Assembly: GCA_016708765.1 (NCBI GenBank)
Contig: JADJFD010000002.1
Coordinates: forward strand, 806,001-870,000
Direction: 5' to 3'
From: Chitinophagaceae bacterium
GTDB lineage: Bacteria; Bacteroidota; Bacteroidia; Chitinophagales; Chitinophagaceae
Length of the DNA stretch: 64,000 nt
This document shows positions 35,194 to 44,719 of this stretch, one piece after another. Position numbers and translations under genes: made by a program. How positions within the stretch are numbered: the first letter of the stretch is position 1; every line of letters begins with the position of its first letter. Below the pieces are notes generated by a model. It worked only from the letters and a program-made list of their open reading frames with translations. It was not told the DNA's origin and ran no database searches.

Positions 35194-35799
35194 ATGAATG
35201 CGGATTGGAATAAGGAAGAACATCCAAATTGGTATAAGGATGTTCCTACAATGCGAAGTTTAATTCTTGGAAGCTTCCCGCCCCATCACAGCAAATGCGC
35301 ATACCCTTTTTTTTATCCTACTCTTCGCAATAGATTCTGGAAAATTTTAGCCGATTTAGCAGGAGAATCTTTAAAATGGACAAAGACAGATAATAAATCA
35401 AAGGCGGTTCAGGAGAGATTTGAAATAATGAAAAAGTTGAAAATAGGAGTACAAAATTTAGGTTTGGAAATTGAAAGGAAGGGCAAAAGTGCCCTAGATA
35501 CTAACATCAAGATTACTAAGTATCAAGACATCGTTTCCATAATTAAAAACCACCCTGAGCTAACGACTATTTTATTGCTTGGTTACTCTGCCATCAATAG
35601 TACTGCAAAATCATTTATAAACTATATTGAGCAGCAAGGAATAAAATATTCAGCAATCAATAAGCTTGGGCCTGAAACGGCATTTATAATACAACTGAAG
35701 GGTAGGTCAATTGAATGTGTCATACTAAATTCAACTTCAACAGCGTCAAGAATTAAGTATGATTTTCTTTTAGATCAATTCAGAAGACATCTTAAATAG
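35194..35799 (+). CDS. Uracil-DNA glycosylase-superfamily protein
   Basis: A 201-residue cytosolic protein. The opening RSLILGSFPPHHSKCAYPFF followed by YPTLRNRFWKILADLAGE matches motif 1 of the UDG/MUG superfamily (GxxPg...YY..p.N.FW). The strand TTILLLGYSAINSTAK and the late ECVILNSTSTASR correspond to the central beta strand and motif 2 (PSTS type). The superfamily removes damaged or mismatched bases in repair. The specific subfamily is not clear. It stands alone between selD and a terminator. Confidence 0.65.
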   Translation: MNADWNKEEHPNWYKDVPTMRSLILGSFPPHHSKCAYPFFYPTLRNRFWKILADLAGESLKWTKTDNKSKAVQERFEIMKKLKIGVQNLGLEIERKGKSALDTNIKITKYQDIVSIIKNHPELTTILLLGYSAINSTAKSFINYIEQQGIKYSAINKLGPETAFIIQLKGRSIECVILNSTSTASRIKYDFLLDQFRRHLK

Positions 35800-35838
35800 T
35801 TTGTAAAAACCTCTTCGTTAACAAGCCATATTATAAAC

Positions 35839-35869
35839 AAAAAAGCGGCACAACATTGTACCGCTTTTT
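35839..35869. terminator. Bidirectional terminator
   Basis: AAAAAAGCGGCAC and GTACCGCTTTTTT form a stem with one mismatch and T runs on both strands. It separates the glycosylase-like gene from the convergent beta-barrel gene. Confidence 0.85.
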
Positions 35870-35888
35870 ATTTTATATCCATTCCAAT

Positions 35889-36580
35889 TTATAGCCTGAA
35901 ACCAATAGTAAAACTTAGCACCCGGTGTTTATTATTGTTGTCTTCACCATTGGTTGTACCACTTTGTAATTTTGCTAATCCTAATCCATAGTTTGCAGAA
36001 ATACTTACATTTTTACCCTCTATACCCACTGTTCCGTTTAGACCGTAATCAAATCTTTTTAAGATACCAAAGCCAGCACCTTCTTCGCCGCCTGTTGTAG
36101 GATCATCGTTAGAAAACTCAATTTTATCTTTTCTGCTAAATGCAACATTGGCAATTTTATAATCTAGTTTTCTGTTGCCCGCAATACCAATTGCAACATA
36201 AGGGCCGCACCGGCAAAGAATTTTGCACCACCACCTATCGGCGCTTTAAGTACAAGGTTTACGGGTACTTCAATATAATAGGGGTTTACTTCGGATCTGA
36301 AATAGTTTGCATCAGAAGGTTCTCCTGATTGAGCCTTAGAACCCTTACCAGTAAATAATAATCCCGGTTGTATATATAAGAAAGAAGTAATAGGCAGATC
36401 GCCTACTATACCTACTTGAAATGTTGTCAATATATTTGCCTCATCTGCAGTGCCATCACTTTGTGTGGAAACATTTGCCAGGTTTACACCACCTCTTAGA
36501 ATAGCGGATGATTTTTGCGCCACAACTGCTGAAGTACTGATTGCCAATAAAATAAATAGAAAAGAAATTTGCTTTTTCAT
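35889..36580 (-). pseudogene. Outer-membrane beta-barrel protein, one frameshift
   Basis: Porin-like (PorT/OMP_b-brl_2 type) protein of about 230 residues. The first frame starts at 36580 with a signal peptide (MKKQISFLFILLAISTSAVVAQ) and then RGGVNLANVSTQSDG, FQVGIVGDLPITSFLYIQPG and IEVPVNLVLKAPIGGGAKFF. At 36205 one G is missing (GGTGCGGCCC). Restoring it gives GAGPYVAIGIAGNRKLDYKI through to NNKHRVLSFTIGFRL and a stop at 35889, with the C-terminal aromatic/hydrophobic strand expected of a barrel. Probably intact in the organism; a good promoter precedes it. Confidence 0.88.
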
Positions 36581-36603
36581 AATTAGTACATTTTTTAAAA
36601 TTA

Positions 36604-36633
36604 GAAACGTACTAATCCAAAGACTTTGCCAAA
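36604..36633 (-). promoter_or_regulatory. Promoter of the beta-barrel gene
   Basis: Minus strand: TTTG (36630-36633), 18 bp, then TACGTTTC (36604-36611), one base off TAnnTTTG. It lies 24 bp before the start codon. Confidence 0.55.
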
Positions 36634-36731
36634 CTTTTTTGAAAGGAGATTAAACTGTATAAATAGACTCGTATTATAAGTGATTACGGAAACATGACAA
36701 TTCAATAAAATTGTAGAAAAAAGTGAAGTGT

Positions 36732-37649
36732 TTATTTTTTCTGTAGAAAAATTTCCGCCATCATACAACGAACACTTCCACCTTCTACCTGTTCAATTGT
36801 AGGAACAGGAATTGGTAGTAATGTTGCATAAGCTTCCAACATATTTTTTTGTTCTTTTCGTAAAGAATCAAATGCCGACTGGCTCATAACAAGCAGATGT
36901 TCTTCTTTATCATTTTTAACTTCCAGCATATTTCCGGCAAATGAACACATCTGTTCTCTGGTGATAGGAATAATTGCATGGTTGGTTGATTCCAATAGTT
37001 GACGAACTGCAATTAATTCCCATTCTTCTTCTATAGCTTCTTCGCATAGCACACAAAACTCTTCGCCGAGTGCCATCATTACATTGGTATGATAAATAGG
37101 ATGACCATCTTTATCCGTTGCCAAAAATACGACCGCCTGGTAATTGTTGGTTGCTGCAAATTTTTCCAATACAGAAAGATTAGTTCTTTCAGATATAGCT
37201 GCGTAGATCATTGCGTTTTCATGGTCAACAATCATACTTCCGGTTCCTTCTAGAAATCGTCCTTCTACTTCATATTCACTCCAATCCTGCAAATTAATTA
37301 CCATAAAATCTTTTGAAAGTTGCTGAACAATATCTTCTCGTTTTTCTATTCTCCTGTTTGGTGCAAACATGGGATATACAGTTACTGTTCCGTTTGGAGA
37401 AGTGCTCAACCAGTTGTTCGGAAATATGGCATCTGGTTTTGCGGGGGTTTCGGTGTCTTGGATTACTACAATTGTTACACCATGTTTCCGCAACGTGGCA
37501 ACCATGTTATCAAATTCATTTAAAGCTTTTTGCTGTAACTCTTCTTTTCCAATATTCGGATTTGATTGAAAGAAGTTATTCGCTGCCGTTTCGGCATTAA
37601 AGCCAAATGCGGCCGGCCTAACCATTAATATAGTGGAAGTGATTGCCAT
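36732..37649 (-). CDS. ctlX: Citrulline utilisation hydrolase CtlX-type (arginine deiminase family)
   Basis: Guanidine-modifying-enzyme superfamily member of 305 residues. Motifs in order: MVRPAAFGFN, DAIFPNNWLS (substrate carboxylate/guanidine region), FLEGTGSMIVDHENAMIYAA (catalytic Glu/Asp), DGHPIYHTNVMMALGEEFCV (catalytic His) and GGSVRCMMAEIF with nucleophile Cys295. The family acts on citrulline or arginine-like amides in the cytosol; CtlX was named for a link to citrulline use. Nearby phhB (9 bp) suggests one amino-acid degradation operon. Substrate is inferred, not shown. Confidence 0.88.
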   Translation of the reverse strand: MAITSTILMVRPAAFGFNAETAANNFFQSNPNIGKEELQQKALNEFDNMVATLRKHGVTIVVIQDTETPAKPDAIFPNNWLSTSPNGTVTVYPMFAPNRRIEKREDIVQQLSKDFMVINLQDWSEYEVEGRFLEGTGSMIVDHENAMIYAAISERTNLSVLEKFAATNNYQAVVFLATDKDGHPIYHTNVMMALGEEFCVLCEEAIEEEWELIAVRQLLESTNHAIIPITREQMCSFAGNMLEVKNDKEEHLLVMSQSAFDSLRKEQKNMLEAYATLLPIPVPTIEQVEGGSVRCMMAEIFLQKK

Positions 37650-37657
37650 GCAGATTT

Positions 37658-37891
37658 TTATAACGTAATCAACGCATCAATTTTTTTAGAAAGTGTTTTA
37701 TCTTTTTCTGTTACAACATCACCAGCATCATGAGTGCTTAGCCATATCTCAACGGAGTTGTATACATTGGTCCACAAAGGATGGTGATCCATTTTTTCTG
37801 CTTCAATGGCAACTCTTGTCATAAACGCAAAGGCTTCGCTGAAATTTTTGAACTGAAATTTTTTATACAACTTGTTTTCTGTTTCTTGCCA
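37658..37891 (-). CDS. 4a-hydroxytetrahydrobiopterin dehydratase
   Basis: Short pterin-4a-carbinolamine dehydratase (PCD/PhhB/DCoH) of 77 residues. It regenerates the pterin cofactor used by aromatic amino-acid hydroxylases. The start at 37891 (MWQETENKLYKKFQFKNFSE) fits the family; longer frames upstream overlap the next gene. The signature is AEKMDHHPLWTNVYNSVEIW then LSTHDAGDVV, with the catalytic His pair and the T-H-x-x-G motif. It lies between ctlX and the IPExxxVDY gene with small gaps, probably in one transcript. Confidence 0.9.
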   Translation of the reverse strand, partial: WQETENKLYKKFQFKNFSEAFAFMTRVAIEAEKMDHHPLWTNVYNSVEIWLSTHDAGDVVTEKDKTLSKKIDALITL

Positions 37892-37904
37892 CATACGCAA
37901 AGTT

Positions 37905-38354
37905 TTAAAAGATAAGATTCTCTTTATTTTTAATCTGGCTAACTGCAAGTTCTGTAACCAATTGCACACTGTTGATAGAACGTATTGTTTGAATTGTTTC
38001 TTGGAGCGATTCGTCACTTACCTCATCGCCCTTCATCAACCAAAGAAAATCTAGGTGTTTAAATTCGGGCAATAAATATTCACCGTCAAATTGGGTGTTG
38101 TAAACGTAATGTGATAAAAATCTTGTTGGCTCTTCATATTCGTACACAGAGAAATAATACCAACGCCTTTTCTTCAACCATTTTATTTCTATTTCATTAT
38201 TTACCCTGAAGTCAAGACCTATATTATTATTGAGGTGCCAACAGAATTGATAATCTTTAACCGGTGCCATAATTCCCAACAAACGGGAGTCTTCAAAAAA
38301 GGCATCAGCCAGATCTTTGTTATCGAGAGCTAATTTTGAATTTCGTTCGGCCAT
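37905..38354 (-). CDS. IPExxxVDY family protein
   Basis: A 149-residue cytosolic Bacteroidota protein. The family is named for its IPExxxVDY motif, present here in the variant form LPEFKHLDF at about 100-108. The usual opening is also recognisable: LLGIMAPVKDYQFCWHLNNN and a middle WYYFSVYEYEEPTRFLSHYV. No function is known. It sits 13 bp before the dehydratase gene and 15 bp after the M28 peptidase stop, so it is probably co-transcribed with them. Confidence 0.82.
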   Translation of the reverse strand: MAERNSKLALDNKDLADAFFEDSRLLGIMAPVKDYQFCWHLNNNIGLDFRVNNEIEIKWLKKRRWYYFSVYEYEEPTRFLSHYVYNTQFDGEYLLPEFKHLDFLWLMKGDEVSDESLQETIQTIRSINSVQLVTELAVSQIKNKENLIF

Positions 38355-38369
38355 ATTTAAAATTACAAA

Positions 38370-40037
38370 TTAGAATTCAACTATGGTTTCTAACTCTTCG
38401 GTTCCTCTTTTATATTTTACTTTCACTTTGTCTCCTTTCTTAAACTTGCCCAAGGCTTGCATATAATTTTCCAATGAAGCTATATTGTTATCACCCATTT
38501 TAATTATAATATCACCAGCCCTAAGACCAGCTTTTATTGCTGGTTTGCCATCCGAAACACCATCTGCTTTTACGCCGCTTCCACTATATGTGTAATCTGG
38601 CATTATACCCATAGAGACACTAAATCTTGCTGAAGTAGTTGTTTGTGCTTCTCTTGTTTTGGCGAAAGAAAGTTTTGGACTTTTATCAAAGGCTTCAATA
38701 ATAGTATAAATGTGCTCTATAATTTTTTCTTCGCCTTTGTAATTAACCTTATCTGCATCATCCGACGGTTTATGGTAGTCAGAATGTAAACCTGTGAAAT
38801 AGAATAAAACCGGAATGTCTTTTCTATAAAAAGAAGTATGATCACTTGGACCAGAACCGCTGCTGTCTATTTTAATATACAACTCTTGTTTCCGTCCTTG
38901 CAGTGCATATGATGTATAATAGTCGCCCCAAGAAGGAGATGTGCCATATCCGCCAACTGTGATTGTATTACTGCTGTCGTTTAATCTTCCAACCATATCC
39001 ATATTTATCATGTAGTTGGCGTTCTTTAAATCAATAGTCGGGTTATCAACATAATATTTTGAACCAAAAAGGCCCAGTTCTTCACCGGAAAAAGCGATAA
39101 ATAGATAGTTGTTGTTTTTTGCATCAGACCCTTTTAGTTTTCTTGCCAGTTCAATTAATGCAGCCGTTCCACTTGCATTATCATCTGCTCCGTTATGTAT
39201 ATTCATCTCGCCAGTTCTTATCATTGAGTTGCCATCTTCTCCATAGCCAAGATGATCGAAGTGTGCACCAAGTATTACTGTTGTAGGGGCATTATTATTA
39301 ATATAGCCAACTACATTATGGCCAAGTCTGTTTTTTTCACTGATACCTATCCTCAATTTTACGTCTAAAGTTGCTGTTGCATCTTCGAAATATTTTTTTG
39401 CTATTTCTTTTGAAACATACATCATCGGAATGCTTAATGGTTCAGATTTATCCTTTTCATTAAAAGCCAATTTATCTTCAATTGAAGAAGTGTTATACAG
39501 AATAACGGCTGCCGCACCTCTGTCTTTTGCTTTTTTAACATTCGTATAAATATAATCAGGCACATCAAAATGAGGGTTATTTTTATTGTCTTCCAATGTT
39601 TCTTTTAAATCAAAAAACCAGGGCATATCTGCTTCTTGTACAGCAATAGATGGAAGGGCCTCTATTTTGATTGTGGGGCTATAGGGAAAGGGAAAGAACT
39701 CTTTGCCCAACAAAATTTTGTTTCCATTAATTATTAATTCTGTAATAGAATCAATTTTTTTCCCATCATTTATAATAAAAGACTGAGGATAGTATTCTGT
39801 TCCTTTTGGCTCCAGACCAATCTCTATAAATTTTTTGGTAATATATTCTACCGCCAATCTTTCACCATTTGTTCCAGTTCTTCTTCCTTCCAGCTTATCG
39901 TCTGCCAAATAGGAAATATGGGTTTTTAAACTATCAATCACATTGATGTTCGATTTTGTAACTGTTCCTTTTTTGGGTGATGAGCAGGCAACGATAAGAC
40001 AAAGAGGCATGACATATTTTAATGAAGAAGAGTTCAT
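38370..40037 (-). CDS. M28-family zinc peptidase lipoprotein with PA and PDZ domains
   Basis: Exported metallo-aminopeptidase of 555 residues. The N-terminus has a hydrophobic stretch ending in a lipobox-like VACSS. Next is a PA-type insertion (about 130-230, RGAAAVILYNTSSIEDKLAF). The M28 core has the zinc ligands in ILGAHFDHLGYG, NGADDNASGTAALIEL, SGEELGLFGSKYY, NMDMVGRLND and SGPSDHTSFY. A C-terminal PDZ domain (KAGLRAGDIIIKMGDNNIAS) ends the protein. Substrates are peptides in the periplasm or outside the cell. Confidence 0.93.
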   Translation of the reverse strand: MNSSSLKYVMPLCLIVACSSPKKGTVTKSNINVIDSLKTHISYLADDKLEGRRTGTNGERLAVEYITKKFIEIGLEPKGTEYYPQSFIINDGKKIDSITELIINGNKILLGKEFFPFPYSPTIKIEALPSIAVQEADMPWFFDLKETLEDNKNNPHFDVPDYIYTNVKKAKDRGAAAVILYNTSSIEDKLAFNEKDKSEPLSIPMMYVSKEIAKKYFEDATATLDVKLRIGISEKNRLGHNVVGYINNNAPTTVILGAHFDHLGYGEDGNSMIRTGEMNIHNGADDNASGTAALIELARKLKGSDAKNNNYLFIAFSGEELGLFGSKYYVDNPTIDLKNANYMINMDMVGRLNDSSNTITVGGYGTSPSWGDYYTSYALQGRKQELYIKIDSSGSGPSDHTSFYRKDIPVLFYFTGLHSDYHKPSDDADKVNYKGEEKIIEHIYTIIEAFDKSPKLSFAKTREAQTTTSARFSVSMGIMPDYTYSGSGVKADGVSDGKPAIKAGLRAGDIIIKMGDNNIASLENYMQALGKFKKGDKVKVKYKRGTEELETIVEF

Positions 40038-40057
40038 GTTTTTTTTCTATTGAGCTG

Positions 40058-40065
40058 CAAAGGTA
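40058..40065 (-). promoter_or_regulatory. -7 element for the M28 peptidase gene
   Basis: TACCTTTG on the minus strand, an exact TAnnTTTG match, 20 bp before the start codon. The -33 region is weak. Confidence 0.45.
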
Positions 40066-40173
40066 TCAATGCTGCAGGTTTTTTATGCGGAGTAAGTTCA
40101 TAATTCGGTCATTCTTTTCCGGATATTGCAGTTCAAAAATCGCAAATCGTAAGGTTGGTTACTTTCGGCAGTT

Positions 40174-40181
40174 TACATTTG
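40174..40181 (+). promoter_or_regulatory. -7 element for feoB
   Basis: TACATTTG, an exact TAnnTTTG match, 41 bp before the TTG start of feoB. A GGTTGG lies 16 bp upstream, slightly too close for the usual -33 spacing. No iron-box palindrome was recognised. Confidence 0.4.
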
Positions 40182-40222
40182 CCCAAATAGAGCCACTATT
40201 CGGCTTTTTTGCAACAGATTAA

Positions 40223-42343
40223 TTGAAAAAAGAACGATTACATATTGCCCTTGTAGGAAACCCAAACAGTGGAAAAAGTTCACTTTTCAACTGTTTAACC
40301 GGCTTAAATCAGCAAGTAGGAAATTTTCCTGGTGTAACGGTTGATAAAAAGACAGGAACAACTGTTCTTTCAACTTCTTTGAAGGCGGAAGTAATTGATT
40401 TACCCGGAACATATAGTCTCTACCCCAAACGTATGGATGAATGGGTGAGTTATAAAGTTTTGCTGAATCAGGATAATGAAATTAAAGCAGATGTTGTTGT
40501 TGTTGTGGCCGATGCCAGTAACCTAAAGAGAAACCTTCTTTTTTGTACACAGATCATTGATTTAAAAGTGCCTGTTGTAATTGCTTTGACGATGATGGAT
40601 ATGGCAAAGAGAAAGGGAATAAAAATTGACACAGATGCATTAGAAAGAGAATTAGGTGTTCCCGTTGTCCCTGTTTCGCCAAGAAAAAATAAAGGAATTG
40701 ATGGCCTGAAAAAAGCAATAGAACAAACAGCCCAAAATTTATATAAGTCACCGGCAAGAGATTTTGTAAACAATAAATCGTTAGCCCCAGCTGCTATTGA
40801 AGATATACAGAACGCCTTTCCATCATTAAGCGATTACACAGCTATTCATTATTTAATAAATCATGAATCGTTTGATCTGCCAAAGAACGAGCAAGAGACT
40901 ATCGAAAAAGTTGAGGAGAAGAATAATTTCAATCCAACCAAAACACAGGCGGAAGAAATTCTGATGCGTTATGGAAGAATTAAACATATAATGCAGCAGG
41001 CGGTTTCAGAGCCAGATCCGCTGCAAAAGAAAATATTTACTGAGCGGCTTGATAATTTGTTACTACACCGTGTTTGGGGTTATGTTATTTTATTAGCGGT
41101 TTTGTTTTTATTATTTCAATGCGTTTTCTGGATTGCACAATACCCAATGGATTGGATTGAAATCGGGTTTGCTGAGTTAAGCGGTGGTTTGTCTTCTGTG
41201 CTTCCAGATAACAGATGGACAGATTTATTAATAAACGGTGTGCTTGCTGGGCTTAGTGGTATTCTTGTGTTCGTTCCGCAGATAATGATTTTGTTTGGAC
41301 TAATTACTTTGTTAGAAGATACTGGTTACATGGCTCGAATCAGTTTTCTGTCCGACAGATTAATGCGAAGCGTAGGTCTGAATGGAAAAAGTGTAATGCC
41401 AATGATTAGTGGCTTTGCTTGTGCAGTGCCCGCCATTATGAGTGCAAGAAATATTGAGAATAGAAAAGAGCGACTACTGACAATACTCATTACACCACTC
41501 ATGAGTTGTTCTGCAAGGCTTCCTGTTTATACTATTCTTATCGGTCTTGTAATTCCTAAAACATATTTGCTTGGGTTTTTAGGTGTGCAGGGGTTGGTGA
41601 TGATGGGTTTGTATCTGTTAGGTTTAGTAATGGCGTTGATTGTTTCTTATGTGGCTAAATGGTTTATTAATATAAAGGAGAGAAGTTTTTTCATTCTTGA
41701 ATTGCCAACCTATCGTTCACCAAGATGGAATAATTTAATTCCAACTATGATTAGTAAGGCAAAGATCTTTGTGTTTGATGCGGGAAAAGTTATCATGGTC
41801 ATTAGTTTAATACTTTGGGGTCTTTCATCTTTTGGCCCTGGAAGAAGTATGCAAAGGGTAACGGAACGCTACGAACAGTTAAAAACACAGCCGGGAGCAA
41901 ATCATGCTCAATTAAACAAAGAACTCAGTACTGCTAAATTGGAAAGTTCATATGCCGGAATTCTGGGTAAAACAATAGAACCGGTTATTACGCCGCTTGG
42001 TTACGATTGGAAAATCGGTATTGCTTTAATTACCTCTTTTGCAGCAAGAGAAGTTTTTGTTGGCACAATGGCAACGTTATATAGTGTCGGCGATGATGAT
42101 GCAGATGGATTGGTTCTAAAAGAAAAAATGAAAGCTGCAAAGCGACCAGATGGAACACCGGTGTTTAATCTTGCATCCGGTTTATCCCTAATGATCTTCT
42201 ATGTTTTTGCTATGCAATGTATGAGTACATTGGTAATTGTAAAAAAAGAAACCAAAACATGGAAATGGCCTATTATACAATTAATTTATATGACGGGGTT
42301 GGCGTATGTAATGAGTTGGATAGTCTATCAGATTTTTAAATAA
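40223..42343 (+). CDS. feoB: Ferrous iron transport protein B
   Basis: Inner-membrane Fe2+ transporter with an N-terminal G domain. G motifs: GNPNSGKSSLFN (G1), GNFPGVTVDKKTG (G2 region), EVIDLPGTYSL (G3) and ALTMMDMAKRKG (TMMD for the usual NxxD, G4). Two Gate repeats follow with SGFACAVPAIMSARN and ITSFAAREVFVGTMATLY, and eight or more membrane helices. 706 residues is normal. The start codon is TTG at 40223; a stop lies immediately upstream in frame. feoA is not adjacent but lies 4 kb away on the opposite strand (46551-46781). Confidence 0.96.
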   Translation: MKKERLHIALVGNPNSGKSSLFNCLTGLNQQVGNFPGVTVDKKTGTTVLSTSLKAEVIDLPGTYSLYPKRMDEWVSYKVLLNQDNEIKADVVVVVADASNLKRNLLFCTQIIDLKVPVVIALTMMDMAKRKGIKIDTDALERELGVPVVPVSPRKNKGIDGLKKAIEQTAQNLYKSPARDFVNNKSLAPAAIEDIQNAFPSLSDYTAIHYLINHESFDLPKNEQETIEKVEEKNNFNPTKTQAEEILMRYGRIKHIMQQAVSEPDPLQKKIFTERLDNLLLHRVWGYVILLAVLFLLFQCVFWIAQYPMDWIEIGFAELSGGLSSVLPDNRWTDLLINGVLAGLSGILVFVPQIMILFGLITLLEDTGYMARISFLSDRLMRSVGLNGKSVMPMISGFACAVPAIMSARNIENRKERLLTILITPLMSCSARLPVYTILIGLVIPKTYLLGFLGVQGLVMMGLYLLGLVMALIVSYVAKWFINIKERSFFILELPTYRSPRWNNLIPTMISKAKIFVFDAGKVIMVISLILWGLSSFGPGRSMQRVTERYEQLKTQPGANHAQLNKELSTAKLESSYAGILGKTIEPVITPLGYDWKIGIALITSFAAREVFVGTMATLYSVGDDDADGLVLKEKMKAAKRPDGTPVFNLASGLSLMIFYVFAMQCMSTLVIVKKETKTWKWPIIQLIYMTGLAYVMSWIVYQIFK

Positions 42344-42363
42344 GTATAATTCTTTGTGGAGTC

Positions 42364-43239
42364 TCATTTAGCTTTTGGTTCAAAATAACTCCAAAGTGTT
42401 GCCGAAATATTTCTTGCCATCGCCCATGCTTCATTTTCATGCGTCCAGCTAACATCTTTATTGTTTTTGGTAAAAATGCAAAAGATATACGGGTTGTTAG
42501 GTGCATTCACCAGCAACACCTCGCTTCTTGATGCGTTCACACAACCATTTTTACTAAACACTTCTATGATCGGCGGTATTTGCGAAATGGCCTCATCTTC
42601 ATCCCAATAGTTTCTACCAAGACAGCGCATCATTCTTTCACAAGCAGCCGGGGAAATTATTTCTTTTTTATAAATTTTTTCAAAAATGGATGCCATTTCG
42701 AATGGAGTGGTTTGGCCCCAGCCATATTGTGTTCTGTTTGTTTCCCTTCCCGGAGTTCTTGAATTAACTCTTGTACTTACCAACCCAAGACTATCTAATA
42801 TTTCATTTATCCTTGTTCCTTTTCCGGCCAGACTTTGTAGCCAGAGACTGGCCGTGTTATCGCTGGTAGTAAGCATCAACATTATTACTTTTTTCAGCAG
42901 AATTTTTTCATCGTTTTTAAACGAGCCGAGAATATCCGAACCTTCATACAACAAGGAGTCTTTATAAGTTAGTTGCTGATCATATTTTAATTCTCCTTTT
43001 TCTATTTTATCCATGATGCCAAGCAGTATCGGCACTTTTACAATACTTGCAGTAGGGAAAAGGGTATCAGCATTAATGGAAACCGTTTTTCCTGTTCTTA
43101 GATTTTTTACATAGATGCCAATATCGCCATTAAAGCCTTTAATTGTTTCGGTGAGTTTGGCTAGTAGTTTTTTATCCGTTTTTTGCGATGCTGCTATTAT
43201 TGGCAAAGCAAAAAAAAGGGCAATAAATATTTTTTTCAT
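42364..43239 (-). CDS. Class A beta-lactamase-family serine hydrolase
   Basis: Signal peptide (MKKIFIALFFALPIIAASQ) and a 270-residue penicillin-binding fold. Motifs: S-x-x-K in PTASIVKVPILLG, S-D-N in LTTSDNTASLWL, an omega-loop-like GRETNRTQYG with a candidate Glu, and K-N-G in FSKNGCVNASRSE where most enzymes have K-T-G or K-S-G. The order and spacing fit class A beta-lactamases, which act in the periplasm, but the variant third box and distant sequence make a true antibiotic-hydrolysing role uncertain. It could be a related D,D-peptidase-like hydrolase. Confidence 0.82.
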   Translation of the reverse strand: MKKIFIALFFALPIIAASQKTDKKLLAKLTETIKGFNGDIGIYVKNLRTGKTVSINADTLFPTASIVKVPILLGIMDKIEKGELKYDQQLTYKDSLLYEGSDILGSFKNDEKILLKKVIMLMLTTSDNTASLWLQSLAGKGTRINEILDSLGLVSTRVNSRTPGRETNRTQYGWGQTTPFEMASIFEKIYKKEIISPAACERMMRCLGRNYWDEDEAISQIPPIIEVFSKNGCVNASRSEVLLVNAPNNPYIFCIFTKNNKDVSWTHENEAWAMARNISATLWSYFEPKAK

Positions 43240-43327
43240 CTGTCGGTTATTAGGTCTGTTTAATTTAGCCGGTAAGAAATTTTTACACCACCCCTTAGGG
43301 AATTATGAGTGTCATAATAAAAGTATT

Positions 43328-44635
43328 TTACATGGGGTTATTCATATAATCAAAAACCAAATCACAAAATGCTTTTATACCTGTTTTCATTCCACTTTCA
43401 TCAATTTGAAAATCGGCAGTATGGTGTGGCGCTGCGGTTTTTGGGTCTTGCCCCTTTTTCATTCCACCAAGATAAAAAAAGAAGGATGGAGCTTTGGTTC
43501 CGTAAAAAGAAAAGTCTTCAGCACCGGTTACCCATTCTCTTTCTTTTACATTATTGATGCCAGCGGCAGATTGCAAAGAAGGAATCATTTTCTTCACCAA
43601 TTCAGGTGTATTATAAGTAACCAATGTTTTTGTATCAATCACCACTTCTGCAGTTGCTCCAGAGGCTTCAGCAATTTTTTCGGCCGTTAGTTTTATTTTT
43701 TTGTGTACCTCCTGTTGCATTGCATTATCCAATGTGCGGATGGTTCCGTTCATTTCACATTCTTCTGGAATGATATTGCTTCTTACGCCACCATTAATTT
43801 TTCCAACCGTAATTACAAGCGGAGCTTTCGTTAGTTCTGTTTGACGGCTTACAATGGATTGAAGACCCGCAATAATTTGTGCGGATATTTGAATCGGATC
43901 AACTCCTAACCATGGCTGCGAACCATGACTTCCTTTACCTTTTACTTTTATGGTAAACCAATCGGATGATGCCATGAATGAACCAGGTTTATATTCTATC
44001 GTTCCAGATTCAATGTTCGATTCAATATGTAATCCAAATATCACATCTACTTTAGGATTTTCCATTACTCCTTCTTTTACCATTAATGCTGCTCCGCCTT
44101 CTTCACCTTCCGGCGGACCCTCCTCTGCAGGCTGAAAAATAAACTTGATTGTTCCTTTTATGTCGTTTTTCATTCCTGAAAGAATTTCGGCCACACTCAT
44201 TAAAATAGCAACATGTGTGTCATGTCCACAGGCATGCATAGCACCAACGTCCTGTCCGTTATATGTTGTTTTTATTTTTGAGGCAAAAGGAAGATTAACC
44301 CTTTCCACAATTGGTAGACCGTCCATATCGGCTCTTAGTGCAATACAAGGTCCGGGTTTTCCCCCTTTCAAAATACCAACCACACCGGTTTTACCGACTC
44401 CTTCTTTTGTTTCTATGCCTAATTTTTTTAGATGAGCGGTTACAATAGCTGCTGTTCTTTTTTCATTGTTGCCCAACTCGGGGTGTTGATGAAAATCTCT
44501 CCGCCACTCAATGCACTTGGATTCTATTTTATCTGCTGCAGTTGCAGCTTTTCCTTTCAGCGTACTATTATCATTTTGAGCAAAGACAATTGTTGAAAGC
44601 AGTATAATCGGAAAAAAAATCATTCTATGTGTCAT
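43328..44635 (-). CDS. Secreted M20-family amidohydrolase
   Basis: Signal peptide (MTHRMIFFPIILLSTIVFAQ) then an M20D aminoacylase/carboxypeptidase fold. Metal-site motifs: IALRADMDGLPI, MHACGHDTHVAILMSVAEIL, IFQPAEEGPPEGEEGGAALM and a C-terminal VTGAEDFSFYGTKAPSFFFY with PHHTADF. The inserted dimerisation domain has GKGSHGSQPWLGVDPIQ. The family removes acyl groups from amino acids or opens small amides. Export is common for Bacteroidota members; the substrate is unknown. Confidence 0.92.
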   Translation of the reverse strand: MTHRMIFFPIILLSTIVFAQNDNSTLKGKAATAADKIESKCIEWRRDFHQHPELGNNEKRTAAIVTAHLKKLGIETKEGVGKTGVVGILKGGKPGPCIALRADMDGLPIVERVNLPFASKIKTTYNGQDVGAMHACGHDTHVAILMSVAEILSGMKNDIKGTIKFIFQPAEEGPPEGEEGGAALMVKEGVMENPKVDVIFGLHIESNIESGTIEYKPGSFMASSDWFTIKVKGKGSHGSQPWLGVDPIQISAQIIAGLQSIVSRQTELTKAPLVITVGKINGGVRSNIIPEECEMNGTIRTLDNAMQQEVHKKIKLTAEKIAEASGATAEVVIDTKTLVTYNTPELVKKMIPSLQSAAGINNVKEREWVTGAEDFSFYGTKAPSFFFYLGGMKKGQDPKTAAPHHTADFQIDESGMKTGIKAFCDLVFDYMNNPM

Positions 44636-44719
44636 ATCAAATTTTTTATGAATTTACTTGTTTTGTGTCTTTGTTTGTTGGTTTACTCCTTAAGCAATTT
44701 TATTTATATTTAAAGTTCA

